From NCBI GenBank assembly GCA_029531795.1, contig JAPEIS010000002.1, positions 3,348,001 to 3,412,000 of the forward strand: 64,000 bases of DNA, given 5' to 3'. Under the pieces are notes generated by a model. That model saw nothing but the letters and a program-made list of their open reading frames with translations. It made no database searches and was not told the origin of the DNA. How positions within the stretch are numbered: the stretch's first letter is position 1; every line of letters begins with the position of its first letter. Made by a program: the position numbers and the translations under genes. Origin of the DNA: Sclerotinia nivalis (Eukaryota; Ascomycota; Leotiomycetes; Helotiales; Sclerotiniaceae). Below, in pieces: positions 1 to 11,880 of the stretch.

Positions 1-966
1 CTTGAATTTGGATTGTATTGCGACTAACCTTTACCCATTATAAACTTTTAATATTATCTTGTGGATAGTTTTTGATAAGATTTAGGAGGATAGCTCTCAA
101 TAACTTCTTGATGTTTTTAGCGCGATAGGCTTGCTTGTTATCGGGCTTATCGCGTCGCTACAGTTACTTCAACTCCTTGTAGGTAGGTACATGAGCTCTA
201 ATCTAGGAGATGGAAAAGTTCGAAGTTTTTTAATGGTGAAAGGTTCTGTTTTTATGTTTTATTCTCCACAGAGTTATTCAAATGCTCGAGGTGATCCTAA
301 TATCAAATTTACATCATTAAAGTCAATCTAATAACTGGGACAAAAGGTAGAATCTTTGACCACCCAGAAACCTCGTATCTTTTCCATTCCTACAGCTGTT
401 TATGTGGTTTTATACGATATTTCAAACCACACTTCATTGTCATTTCAAACACAATTATAGCATTAACCGTCACTCAATCATCACTCAATATTGCATCTCA
501 CTCTGCCCATACAGAAATAATCGGGTTTGTAGTTGCTCTTACGCCTGTATTCTAGAGATATTATTTGATCGCTTCTGCAGTCTTCCTTCCCCTTTCCAAA
601 TTAAGCTAGAACTGCAATTCCCATCCATGCTCTCTACCTGAGAGGTGTTTCACTGCTCAAGACCATCCGTTCTCCTTGATCTAGGCTTCCTTATTTATCG
701 AAGGAAGAGAGCGGAAGTTTGAATCCAAATCCATCTCAATGAGTAGCTGTATAGCGTCGGGGAAAATATTGCGGTAGTTGTGAATTAGGGGGGGGGATGA
801 AGGGCCAGCGTTTAGCGATGCCGTGAGGATGTTTATTGCATCAACCACGTATCTGGGTGGTTGAAGCTCTATGAACTATATCTTAGCGCCTATAAAATAG
901 TATCATGAATGAATGAATAAAACCCTACATTCTCAACAAAGTGCAACTCCCACTACCCACTTCCCC
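1..966. other. Intergenic, no gene recognised
   Basis: Short open frames occur here but none has a recognisable domain, a convincing start context or splice signals. The stretch contains a run of G at about 788-796 and otherwise AT-rich sequence. Confidence 0.5.
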
Positions 967-1389
967 TCAACACCCTAACAGCAAACGAACACCGACAACT
1001 TGCACATCTCCAAATAACCCTCTCACCCGTAACACCATCCAAATCCCCCACCTCTCCCGTCCCATCCTCCACCCTTCCACAGCCTCAAGTTCCAATTCCC
1101 CAAAACTCTTCCCCGGATACGTCTTAATACACGCTCTATTTTCCTCAAAACTATTGATGAGTACAAAATAGCGCATGTGGTATTTAGGTCGCATAGTATT
1201 ATCATCTCTGATTTCTTGCAGTTCGAGAATGGGTTCGGAATGCGCGGGTGTGTCGTCTGTGGGTAGGGAAAAAGGGGTATTGTGTCGGAGACGAGCGGCT
1301 AGGGCGGAGAGGAATGTGGAAAGGAGGATGGATGGGTGGGCTTTTGGGATGCGGGTTGCGGGACAGCAGAGGATGGTACTTGAAGTCAT
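967..1389 (-). CDS. Possible small hypothetical protein (140 aa)
   Basis: A single uninterrupted frame of 140 codons starts at an ATG at 1389 and ends at 967. The N-terminal half is rich in Ala, Ser and Leu with scattered Arg (MTSSTILCCPATR...), which could be a mitochondrial presequence or only compositional noise. The C-terminal half has a better-ordered look, for example RYFVLINSFEENRACIKTY. I recognise no family. A plus-strand frame overlaps it but is less protein-like. No neighbour gives functional context. It may be a genuine lineage-specific gene or a chance ORF; transcript data would decide. Confidence 0.4.
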   Translation of the reverse strand: MTSSTILCCPATRIPKAHPSILLSTFLSALAARLRHNTPFSLPTDDTPAHSEPILELQEIRDDNTMRPKYHMRYFVLINSFEENRACIKTYPGKSFGELELEAVEGWRMGRERWGIWMVLRVRGLFGDVQVVGVRLLLGC

Positions 1390-4300
1390 TGCTTTTCAGT
1401 GAAGTGATGAGAACTGAAAGGGAATAATGATTTAAGGCGGTGTTCCGTTAAGGTCGAAGGATCGAGATACAAGTAGATAGTATAGTGGTTTATCCTAAAG
1501 ATGGAAGCCTTTAGATTCGCCTTCCAAGAGTATCATCTACCTCTTTCTCTTCGGGTTCGTAATGATAGGCTATGATCCTCTTAACTAGATTATTGAATTA
1601 AACTATTCATACACAGTAACAAGTTTGCTTCAAAAGCATCTTGGGCTTCTTGTCATGAATCACCATTTTCTTATACGGCAGCACACGAATCTCTTGCCGT
1701 ACAAATTTCAATATCCCATCCACTCTAAATATTATTCACGCAAATGAGCGACATGTATTCCATCTATTCCTCATATTGGGTGGGAGACTAACTTCCTTCC
1801 TAATATGCGGGGGAGGGTTTCTAGAAGAATGAACGTATTGGCAAGTATAAATGTAATCACTAAGAATTAAAGTAAACTATTAAATCTACTTGTTAAAGGC
1901 ACTCGAGTACCTTCTCCGTTGCCTCCTATAAACGACAAATTCATGAAATTGATGAGCCGGAGCGACACTATTCTCGAAAGTATTAAGGTTCCAGTTCACT
2001 TAGCTTTTGACTCAAGTATTCACATCTGGAAGGTTTATATGAAAATTTGAAGGAAAGCTCTGGCTAGCTGGTGGATGAACTATATAGATAATCAATACAC
2101 CCATACAGAAGTATCGAAACACTTAAACGAACCCCTCATTCTACCCTTCTCCCCTCTATTACCCCTCATTCATCATCTCACTCTCCAACCCCACCTTTCT
2201 CGCCCCCTCAAACCCCGCACAACTATCGAAATCAGCATTATCAAATCAAACATACCAAAAGCTCATTTCGGCTCGAAGAGTCTGCTTAACCTTAATTCTA
2301 ACCGCAAGACAACTGAATGGAAAAGGTTGATGACAAGTACGTAAGATCACAATATATGAAGTTAATTCCTATTCCGCGTCCGAGGATCATACACCAGTGA
2401 CCGCATTGGAGACAAAATGAGAGAGAAATTCTTACTATCAGGTAGTAACGCTATAAACCCCTATCGAATCTCTCAAGAAAGCAAATACAAGAAAGAAGAT
2501 AATTACGCACAAGGAAGATCAGTTAAAGGCTCATTGTACAGCCCTACTAACACCACTACGGTAGGGCTATCATCTGGTAATTACCAATCAAATGTGCCTC
2601 TTATGCAAGAAATTTATAGTCAAAAGCAAAAGGCCAGTTGTGTTTTTGATGACTGGCTATGGACATTGGAAGAAGATGTGATTTCTCGTTCAAGTCCAGT
2701 TAATGTTTAATCCAGAACACTCGTTCTAAATCCCACTTAGAAGGAAACCCTGAACCTCAAAAGCCTAAAATTCCATGGGAGGGAAAATGAGAGCTATATA
2801 AGGAGGAAAATCATTGGGTATGGATGGTAGTGGTAGATATACTCCAACATTAACTTATCCCCGGAGCCCAATCATTCAAATCAAACCACTTCTTAAATAC
2901 CATCACATCCACTCCACCTCATAAAACTCCCTATACATTCGTTCCTCAAAATCCCGAAATACAAACCTCAATCCATAACAAACCGACCTAGCAAACCACA
3001 CAACACCTTCACTACATACCATACATATCTAAAATATGCACCACCACTACTAGCTATCAACAGCTCAATTGACAAGTCACCCTCTCCCGCGTCTAAACAA
3101 TTGACGTGGTACCACCGTACCCCATTGCGTTCTCCCTAGGGCCTAGAAACTGTGGAGCGCATGCATTACTGCATTATCGGCTCGCATGTGTCATTACTCG
3201 AGTAAAGGAATGGGGATTTAGATACATGGTGGCGTTTGTGGGGTCTATGTACGTATGTACTCTGTATGTCGTTTAGGGAGGTAGCGTACCGGTACTAGGC
3301 AGTTGATATCTTTGTCGAGAACTTAAGAGCTAGGTCGTTAACTTGGCACTTGTTAGGCCGTTTTGTAAGTACCCCTAATTCTGGATATTTGTAATGTACG
3401 TAGTATCGACTGGACCGGACTGGAGGGGCTCAGAGAGAGGGGCAGAGGGGCAATGAAGTGGAGTCTACTACACCACTATACACTAGTGACTACAACATCA
3501 TACTCGAGTATGTGAATATAATCTTAAGCGGTGAAGCCTATTGCCGGGCGGTGTAAGGTATTTTCCCTTCGAACCCGTCCTCTTCCGTAGTATCCTCGAT
3601 GAAATCTCGAATCGGATAGACAAATATCAGTAGCGGGGCGGAGGTATATGAATTGGCTGGAGGGGATAAAGTGTTTGGTGGAGTTGGAGTTGGAGGGGAA
3701 TGTACGGTATACCGGTACTGGTAGCGATGGGTGTGGTTATTGCCGGGTAAGCGGTGAACAAAGAGAAGATGAGCCTAGAAATTGTTGATGATGGGGGGAA
3801 ACGGGAGGTGGAGACGTGCATTGCATTTGTGAGTGGAGTACTCCTTAGTGGTGGGTGGATGTTTCGTATTCCAATGGAATAGGATAGGAGAAGGAAAGGG
3901 GAATTTGATAGGTAGGTATTTTATTTTCAACATTTCAATTCCCAAAATCCAAAAAATAATATCAGAGGGGAAATTTTTCTCCCAAACTCAACCCCCGTGC
4001 CACACTGCACAGTAGTAGTACGTACCGTTCCAAAATGTTTCAAAATGTTTCAAACATCATATCATCGTCTTGCGCAATCCGAGCTGATCTTGATCCAGAT
4101 TTCATGCTGTTGTCTTGCGTTTGCGCACTGAAGTGTTGATCTATACCGAAAAGGGTGAGTTTGTTTCATCCAAAACAGAACGAATTGAAGATAAACCTAT
4201 GATTTATGTGATGAAATCCAATTTTGCTTTGATACGTGTAGGTTGTACAAAAGTCAAAAGTACGAGATATGGAGTGGCGAAGGAGATGTGGTAATGAGTA

Positions 4301-7300
4301 CTTATTTTTGCTTGGGATTGTGGATTGAGCGTTAGATGTTGGAGATATTCATGCCGTGTGTGCGGGAGGGAGCGCTATTGTGAATTACCTAGGTTCCGAG
4401 CAAGTCTAGATTCTATCCCTCTATTTGATCTGAAGGTCTGATTCAATCACTGTTGCATGGCTTAGAAGTTAGATATTCGAATTGGCTTGTTGTAAAGTTG
4501 GTTGGTCGAGTACAATCTCCATTCCAACCAAAAATATATCCCGCCGTTCCATCTAAGAAAATTACTCATCTCAGATTCATCTGACTGTACGGAGGATCTA
4601 AAGATTGATTTTCAATGTAACATCACATAAATGTGCCACACACGCCACTCCAATACTACTCTGGAACTGGTTCTAGACAGGAAAGGAAAGGAAGGGAAGG
4701 GAATGGAAGAGAAGGAAAGGGTACGAGTACATTAACTTATGCAAGTTCCATGCAAGGACAAATATACACCGTACGGAGTACTGTATATAAAAATCTCACA
4801 ACTTCTTTTTCAGGATACTCATCCGAGGATTTATTCATGTGAGGAATGATAATCTTGCATCTCTGATTTGCCACTCCGTGCCGCTCCAAAGCATGAAGAA
4901 AATCCAGCCTCTCAGATACGGAGGAAGATGGAAGAAAAGATCAGCAGCTGCTCTTCCTCCGACTTTCTGCATAATGAAGTGTATGAACTTTGATGTAAGT
5001 GTATGCCGCCGTGAAGATGGGGAGAAGGGCCGGAGGGAAAATATGCCATGTCATGAATATCACGAGGTTGAGTGGATAATATAGGTGGACTGGGTGGAAC
5101 GGTCTATTTACCGGTTTTTGAAAGAGTTGGGGTAGTGTGATTTTTTTTCGGGGTCTGGATTGGATTGGATACTAGGTAGTTTGGATTAACCCATTGTATG
5201 CTAAATGGTAGGCAATGATTATTTATTTCACAGTTGGATGAGATTCGAGTCGTATGGAGGAGGTAAGCCCGGGCGGATAATTGATAGTACTGTATGATAG
5301 CTTGGTAGCACCGAACACCATAATAATCAATAGTTACATGGAAGAAAGCCGGAGGTTATTCACAATCATGTTGTATTTCGTATGTGAGGAAGATGGAATG
5401 GAAGGATGAAGGAATGCATTTTTGAGGGAGAGAAGGCAGGGGAGTAAAAATATATGTAGGGCGGTTTATGATTATCCATGGCGTAAGGTTACGCCTTCAT
5501 TCAATATGTGATATGTGCTGAGATGGCGTAGAAATGCTGAGTGAGAACCGAGAAGGCTTAGGGGCTGAAAGTTTTACATGAACTACCGCAGTGAGTGTAT
5601 TGACGCCAAGATAAGAGAAATGTATTGATGAATTGACACCTACTGTGATTCTGTGAATAAACTTTCCACTCCGTACCCCCAAATTATACCCTCAAAGAAA
5701 GTACGGAATATCCCTCGCGGTATTTAACATTCAATTACAACTACCGGTACCGACGATATCTTGAAATTCAACGTTCTCGAACAATTCCATTTCTATGGAG
5801 TATACGTTTCGCATTGATACCCTCGCACGTCTTGTTCTCCCCTCATCAGTCAAATCTCTTACATACGGGAATTCTCAACCCCTGATCGGCAAAGGAGGGG
5901 CAACCGCGTAGAAAGTTTACGCATCAATCTCGAGCTCTTTTATCTCTCTAGGGTCTTCTCTAAAACCCCGGTTTGAAGAACGTGAAACTTAATATCAATC
6001 ATTCGATACCTAATATTCCAACAAGGAGTTCCACCCCGAAATCCACGCGGCTGTTGGTTCTACTTTGTAAGGTTACAGGTCAGAGTTTATCTCTGATGAG
6101 TTCTAGGAAATAATGAAAGACAACTTAGACAAGATGTTTGGTCAATGATCATTCCCCGTAGTGGTATTTCTCTAATGTCCTAAGTTAATGTAGTGGTGGA
6201 TCTTTTTTGTGTTGAAAGTTTATTGAGGAAGGTTTTTGTGTTGGAACGTTTGGAACGTTCGGGAATTTAAAAGATTGATTGTGATCTGTAGTTTCATTTA
6301 ATGAGTATGAGATGGCTGGTCGGTACGAGATATGGGACATCTCCGTGTGTAAGTTCAAATAAAGGGGTTTGGTTCTCCTTCACGGATGATGTGCCTTTTG
6401 GGTATATTTCGTACTGTCGTACTGTAGCAGTAGTATTCGTACTTATCAGATCATTACCTAGTAACCCTACCTAGTAAACGGAGAGGCTCCACTTGAGCTT
6501 CATCATGGTGACAGGTTAATTGCTCGTAATAGATTCAAATGAAGAGATTGCTTAACAATGATAGTGCTTTTACGATGTTATGAAGTTGTCATCCAGGTAC
6601 TCATCCAGGTAGTCATCAGTATCCAGGCAAAGTTTATGTAAATCTTCCATCTTGGAAGTCTTCTTGATTCTTAGGGGGTGAATCCTGTGATATTGTTGGA
6701 TAATCATCTAATTTTAGGATAAAATGAATGCACAAATAAATCCTTCCTTCGGTTTCTTTCTAATTATTACCATATTCCCAAGAATATAAATAATTCGCCA
6801 TTCTCACGTATGCTGAGATGGGGGCGGGACATTCTAGCATGGTATTACCAGCCATTCATAAGCTTTCAAAGCTATGATTGAGTTCAGACCTGGGACCAAC
6901 GGAACTTGAAATGGAGGCTGTGTTTAATAAGTTGGGTTTGTACAGTACTCTGTACAGCAAAAAAGACCTGTGCCCACTTTTGCACTTTGCCCAGATGAGT
7001 TGGGAAAAATGATACGAATTGTACTCCATATCGATGATATTCTGGAACTCTGGAAACCCACCAAAAGTAAAAGAGGGGGGAAGCTATCTAAAGTAAAAAT
7101 AAAGTTACTCGGAATAAATTGATTCAAATGGCGTGAACTTAGTGACATTTGAAGTTTGATACTAAACTTATTTAAGTAAGATTCTCTGATAAAGCCATGA
7201 TCTTATTGAGAACATCCCTTTTTCGTGTCAAAGATCATTATCATTGATTGGCTCCTTTCAATGCGCCGTTATGGGATGGTTGGTATTGAATAGTAGCCCC

Positions 7301-7836
7301 TTAACCGAACACCGTGTTCAAATGATAAAGAGGACAGATCTCCCACCTCGAGTTATTTTCCCACTCTACCTATTTTCCTCACACAAGTTTCAATTCATCA
7401 ATCATCTTCCTTCTTCTTTTCCTCTTTACATCCTTGCTATTACTTATTCTCTCTTTATCCTCTTAAATCTATTCGTTAATTGAATTAAGGCATCTCAAGG
7501 CAACACCAAGGCATCTCAAGGCAACACCAAGGCAACACCAAGGCAACACCAAGGCATCCTCATCCTCGTCATAATCGTTTTGACTCATTCATTCATTTTC
7601 TTGTGGGCCATCTGTCCTCATCCATTATGCGCTTGTCCACATTAGACTTCCTCCACAATATTCTACCTTTACAATAGTTATCGTGCATATACCTTTGCTG
7701 TACCTTTCTCTTTCTCCATCATCTAGATCCGCTAAAGATATTCGAGATATCGGAGAAATCACTTACATCACATCACATCAAATCAACCCGAGGTCGAGGT
7801 CGTCAAACAACACAACATTCATACATACCATCCAAG
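1390..7836. other. Long gene-poor interval upstream of hacA
   Basis: About 6.4 kb without a supportable gene. Frames of 60-97 codons exist (for example 2417-2710 plus) but lack domains and splice logic. There are short palindromes: an 8-bp inverted repeat at 2540-2547/2561-2568, repeated GTAC/CCGGTACC-like patches around 3220-3740 and 5690-5750, and a purine tract at about 4678-4720. The right end (about 7200-7836) is the promoter and leader of hacA. Confidence 0.5.
7487..7559 (+). repeat. Tandem repeats in the hacA leader
   Basis: A short unit of the type AAGGCAACACC alternates with AAGGCATCTC in about seven partly ordered copies. It lies about 280 nt upstream of the hacA start codon, probably in the 5' UTR or core promoter. 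Confidence 0.85.
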
Positions 7837-9112
7837 ATGTCGACCCCAAATTTGAAGTTTGAGCAATCCCCAGCAGAGTCTCTCGCCGAATCGTTTCCTT
7901 CAACTCCTGGTCAACAATATTCTTCATTATTTCATCCACATCAAAGTATGGAGCCTATGCAAGCCTTGACTCCACAATCTTTCGATGATGATAGCATGTT
8001 TGGAGATGATATGGGTGGCGAGATGGGTGGAAGTTTAGCTGGTACACCTGCACCAGAAAAGAAACCGGTAAAGAAGAGAAAGTCTTGGGGTCAGCAATTA
8101 CCTGAACCCAAAACAAACCTACCTCCTAGGTAATTAATACAATCTGCCACTTTATAATCCATAACATGAGCTAATCATCTCATAGAAAACGAGCAAAGAC
8201 AGAAGATGAGAAGGAACAACGTCGAGTCGAAAGAGTCCTTCGAAATCGTCGAGCCGCTCAAACATCAAGAGAAAGAAAGAGACAAGAAGTCGAAGCTCTT
8301 GAAGCACAAAAACAACAAATCGAACGTAGAAATCGTGATCTGGAATTACAATTGGCAAATATGTCATCTAGATATGAAGCAGTTCGTCGAAGGCTTGAAC
8401 AAGTCACCGGTATGACTGGTGAAAACATTACATCAACCTTCGTCCCTCCATCCGTTAATTCAACTCCAAATCGTTCGGAAACTTTCCACGCAAAATCTCC
8501 AATCGCTCTTACGAAAGGATTATTTGAATCGGAAGATTCCTCAATCCAACCAATGATGACACCAATTAGAGATAGTCACAATACTATGCAATCCGCAGTG
8601 GGTACTGTTGATTTAGCATCTGTTTCACCTCAACCAATGGAATCCACTGATGATGCCTCATTCCGCGCCAGTTCTTTCGGTATGACACAACATCCTGCCG
8701 CGATGTTGTGCGACCTGCAGTGTCAACCGAAAGTACAAGGGCCTTGGATGAGTTCAGCTCAGAATATTCTAATTACCCAGGTTTTGGCCAATACACTTTG
8801 GATCCAAATGATGAGTTTAATAGCCATCTCGAATATCCTGATTCCCTTGGAGCAGATCAAACTTTCTTTAACGAAAGGGTCGGTCCTATTGCCGACGCCT
8901 TCAATAATAACTTTGATAATCTGGCTGGCGACAACATCGGCGCCGCTAACGATTCCTTATTCGATGATTTCATTCACCAAGACGAGATCACACAATCTGC
9001 GCCCGAAGTTCACTCTTCGGATTCGCTTGTTGAGAAGACTTTTAGCCTGCAGTCCCAACATGGCGCGTCCTCTTCTGGATGCGACGTTGGAGGCAATGCG
9101 GTTATCGTCTAA
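7837..9112 (+). CDS. hacA: HacA/Hac1-type bZIP regulator of the unfolded protein response (spliced form, 399 aa)
   Basis: Nuclear transcription factor that induces ER chaperone and secretion genes after Ire1 splices its mRNA. Exons: 7837-8129 and 8186-8697, then 8718-9112 after removal of the unconventional 20-nt intron 8698-8717. The spliceosomal intron 8130-8185 has GTAATT, a GCTAAT branch point and CATAG. The protein has the conserved KRKSWGQ..LP.PKTNLPPR block just before the basic region. The basic region, with RNRRAAQTSRERKR, lies near residues 110-130 and is followed by a leucine-zipper coiled coil to about 170. The reading frame changes at residue 269. The spliced tail is acidic and aromatic, like an activation domain, and ends with GASSSGCD, resembling the end of Aspergillus HacA. 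Unspliced mRNA would stay open to 9434 (513 aa). The Ire1 site and the family match are strong. Confidence 0.95.
8130..8185 (+). other. hacA: Spliceosomal intron of hacA
   Basis: 56 nt, GT-AG, with a branch-point-like GCTAATC 13 nt before the acceptor. Splicing joins PPR to KRAKTEDEK in frame, as in other fungal HacA proteins. Confidence 0.93.
8686..8724 (+). promoter_or_regulatory. hacA: Twin Ire1 stem-loops flanking a 20-nt unconventional intron (8698-8717)
   Basis: The 5' hairpin has a 9-bp stem (8686-8694 with 8702-8710) and a 7-nt loop CTGCCGC, cut after CTG. The 3' hairpin has a GAC/GTC stem (8712-8714 with 8722-8724) and a 7-nt loop CTGCAGT, cut after CTG. Both match the CNG|CNG loop rule for Ire1 substrates. 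Removing 20 nt moves translation from the long unspliced frame into the frame ending at 9112. Confidence 0.93.
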
Positions 9113-9640
9113 ACAACAGTTAGCTGGCGATTGTATGAACGGCGCTGATGTCTGTGATCTTCGATATGGTGGTAAGTCTTCCAGTTTGGAATCTTTAATG
9201 ACGTTGTCTTGGGCTATTAAAGTTATAATGAAGGAACAGGCACAGACGTCGAAAATTTCAGAGCCGGACGCGGTGATGAATTTCGGGCAGTCTTTTGGGC
9301 AGGATTTGTTTGGATTAAGAGAGTTTAGTAAGGTGCAGGTACATGGGAAATCTTCTATGAAGGATAGTGGTGTATTGGGTGAAAAGTCCTTGGATGGACA
9401 TTGGAGTATGGCGTTGGAGGATCAACATAAATAATCCTCTTGAAGTTAGCGATGACTTAGTTTAAGCTGGCGTGCTAGACTTTTGTATCATCACCATTGT
9501 GCCAATACAATAAATGTTTTGTTTCACAAGTAATCATTCGTTCTCGGTTATGATACGTGACAGTGATTGTATGTGCTACTACTTCTAAACCCTCCACTGC
9601 CAGAACGTGTTTAATTACCACTTAGTTAATGTTAATATTC

Positions 9641-9690
9641 ATGACGCTCCGCTGGGCCACTGCCGTGGAGGCTTTTTCGCTTCGCTTCGC
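9641..9690 (+). repeat. Dispersed repeat, copy A
   Basis: The sequence beginning ATGACGCTCCGCTGGGCC and running into CGCTTCGCTTCGCTC is nearly identical to the reverse complement of 45637-45683, with one mismatch and an extra TTCGC unit at its end. It lies in non-coding sequence 0.5 kb past hacA. Confidence 0.9.
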
Positions 9691-10979
9691 TCTCGCTCTA
9701 TGAGATAAGAAGACGAAATAGTGCGAGACGAAAAGAAAAGAAATGATGAACGGGCAATGGGAATGGTCTGAGTAGTGTAGGTAGTGCGATCACGGGGAAT
9801 TCTTCTCTGATAGGAGCACTTGCGCCACCTTTACCAATACTTGGATTGCTGGATTGTTGGAATTATTGTATCTACTTGATGTGATGTGATGTTACGTCGA
9901 TTTTTGTTAGTATAATTAGTTAGGTATGATTATATTTAGATACCTAGGCCTTCAAATATCTTTCGTTTCTAGTTTTTGATGGGGAGGTAGGTAGGTAGGT
10001 AGGTATTTTAATCTTTGTATGAAGGAAGCGCCGGCGAAATATTCCATGAGGAGGGAGGGGAAGGGCCATGGCTCTCTTTATCTTTGTCATTTGATACATT
10101 TACGAGACGGGTAAGATTGCCAAAATACTTTTGAAGGAGCGATAGACATTATCACATTGATGGGTTTTCTCAGTGGTCTACGTAGTGCATCGTGTAATTG
10201 CTTACTATATATGTCCACGACTCTAGGGAAAGAGCATTTTCAAAAGATCGTAATGATCCCGTTTCGATGATTCCGCAATGTGATGGGATGGGATGGTGGA
10301 ATTGATTCTCCAAGGCAATGAGAGTTCAGGCCCTTCGGAAATAGAATATTGGTCTGGGGTGTCGATTCATATTTGGCTATCATCACAGGTTTGGAGCGTT
10401 GTACTGTGCATTTCATATCTGTAAGGAGTCTCGGGAGAGCTGGCGCATACCAGACTTTCAATGATAACTCCAAAGTTGGAGGAGGAAAGGGATTTGAACT
10501 CCGTTTTTATTTACATATGACTATGGAAATTTGAACGGCTTAGCTTCCACCTGCCGAAATTCCCGCCTCACTGGCTGGGGTCATACTACTGCGGATGCAT
10601 TATTCCATCTCTGTTCCTCAAATCGTACAATACCACCACGAAAGTGTTCTCACCTCATACCTCCGAAAAAGGTCGTTCCATACTCAATGGAGATATTCCA
10701 CACCTCACCCCTTCAAGAGGCGTTTGTAATTTATCCTTCGCGACTCTGACTTGAAAAACTCGTCTTGTCATCTGTCACCTTTTCCTTGATGATTCGTCGT
10801 TGCTTTCGTTCTCGGGTTCTCGTATATGATCAAATCTACTCTTAATTGACTCCCTGAAAGTTTTCTGTATCTCGGATACGGTTCTCTGTTTTATTGTTTG
10901 TTATTCATTCTCAAGGATAGGATCTATATACACCAAAAATTATCGTCTTCTCCTTCAAAAATCCAGAAATTACTTAATG

Positions 10980-11880
10980 TTTCAAACGAGGCAACCATCT
11001 CTTCAGGAGTTCTTGTGTACCATCAGGAATCATAAAATCCAGCATCCACTAAATGCACTCCCTTATTCCTTGAGGGATCTATCTCCGCTCCATCATTAAC
11101 ACTTTTATCCTCATCATTCGAACTAGGTGCTTAAATATGCAGAATCATCTGTCTAGTTGGTCTACTCCGAGCTGTGATATGGTTGTCAGAATATTGTATC
11201 TCTTATGTGACGGAAATGTCAGCATCAGCTAGGTTCCTGGTGATTATGTTTCGCCTTGATGTGTAAAATGTGGCATCGGGTAGTAGCTTCAAGGCTTCGT
11301 CTCTTCCTTCCTCCGCTATGTCCTTATTAGGCTCTTGGTTTTGAGCATTATTTAATTGGTACTGGACAAGAACGCTTCATTGACACAAAGCAAGACCCAA
11401 CAGAAACTTATCAACAGGAGCCTATCTTCAAACCCGGTACAACCCTAGTTGCTGAGATGCATAACAATTCTTTGGCTACTGCCTTTAGAGCCACGCCATC
11501 AACAACAACTTCAGGTATCGATACAGTCATTCCATCAAAGCCACACCCAAAGAATGCCAATCGGTAAAACCGAACAGAACGAAAGCTTCCAGCTCAGCCT
11601 GAGCGAGATTATTTGCAACTGGTACCCAAGGATCGGAATTACAGTAGGACTCAAGTGCTTTTGGTTCCATAGACAAAAATAGAACTATAAAAGTCGGTCG
11701 TTCATATATGACTCCGTTAGCGCCGCCAGCATGGCCAGCTCCGAGGCGCTTTCTATCTTCAAGACGTAGAGAAGAAAATAGAAGAGGTGAGCATGAGCAT
11801 GAGCATGAGCATGAGCATGAGCATGAGCATAGATTCAAGAGATATGGATCGCGAAATAAATCATCTCGTTGTCGTACCTA
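10980..11880. pseudogene. Possible gene relic with interrupted coding-like patches
   Basis: Several stretches read like protein but cannot be joined into one gene. On the plus strand a 75-codon open stretch ends at about 11566 (contains GTGQERFIDTKQDP), and another at about 11645-11787 contains MTPLAPPAWPAPRRF. On the minus strand there are coding-like pieces between 11000 and 11340 interrupted by stops, including one ending MIPDGTQELLKRWLPRLKH near 10985, and an open stretch at 11527-11838. No family is recognised. This could be a decayed gene, overlapping remnants or chance. Confidence 0.3.
11789..11830 (+). repeat. (GAGCAT)7 microsatellite
   Basis: Seven perfect copies of GAGCAT. In the plus frame they encode an His-Glu run and in the minus frame a Cys-Ser run, so frames across them should not be trusted as genes. 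Confidence 0.97.

Noticed and set aside
8352..9434. A 360-codon frame as the hacA product
   Set aside because: It is the unspliced frame; the Ire1 loops and the HacA-like C terminus support the frame ending at 9112. It is kept only as a finding about overlapping coding.
10487..10505. tRNA T-arm-like GTTCAAATC on the minus strand
   Set aside because: The stem does not pair and no cloverleaf can be drawn.
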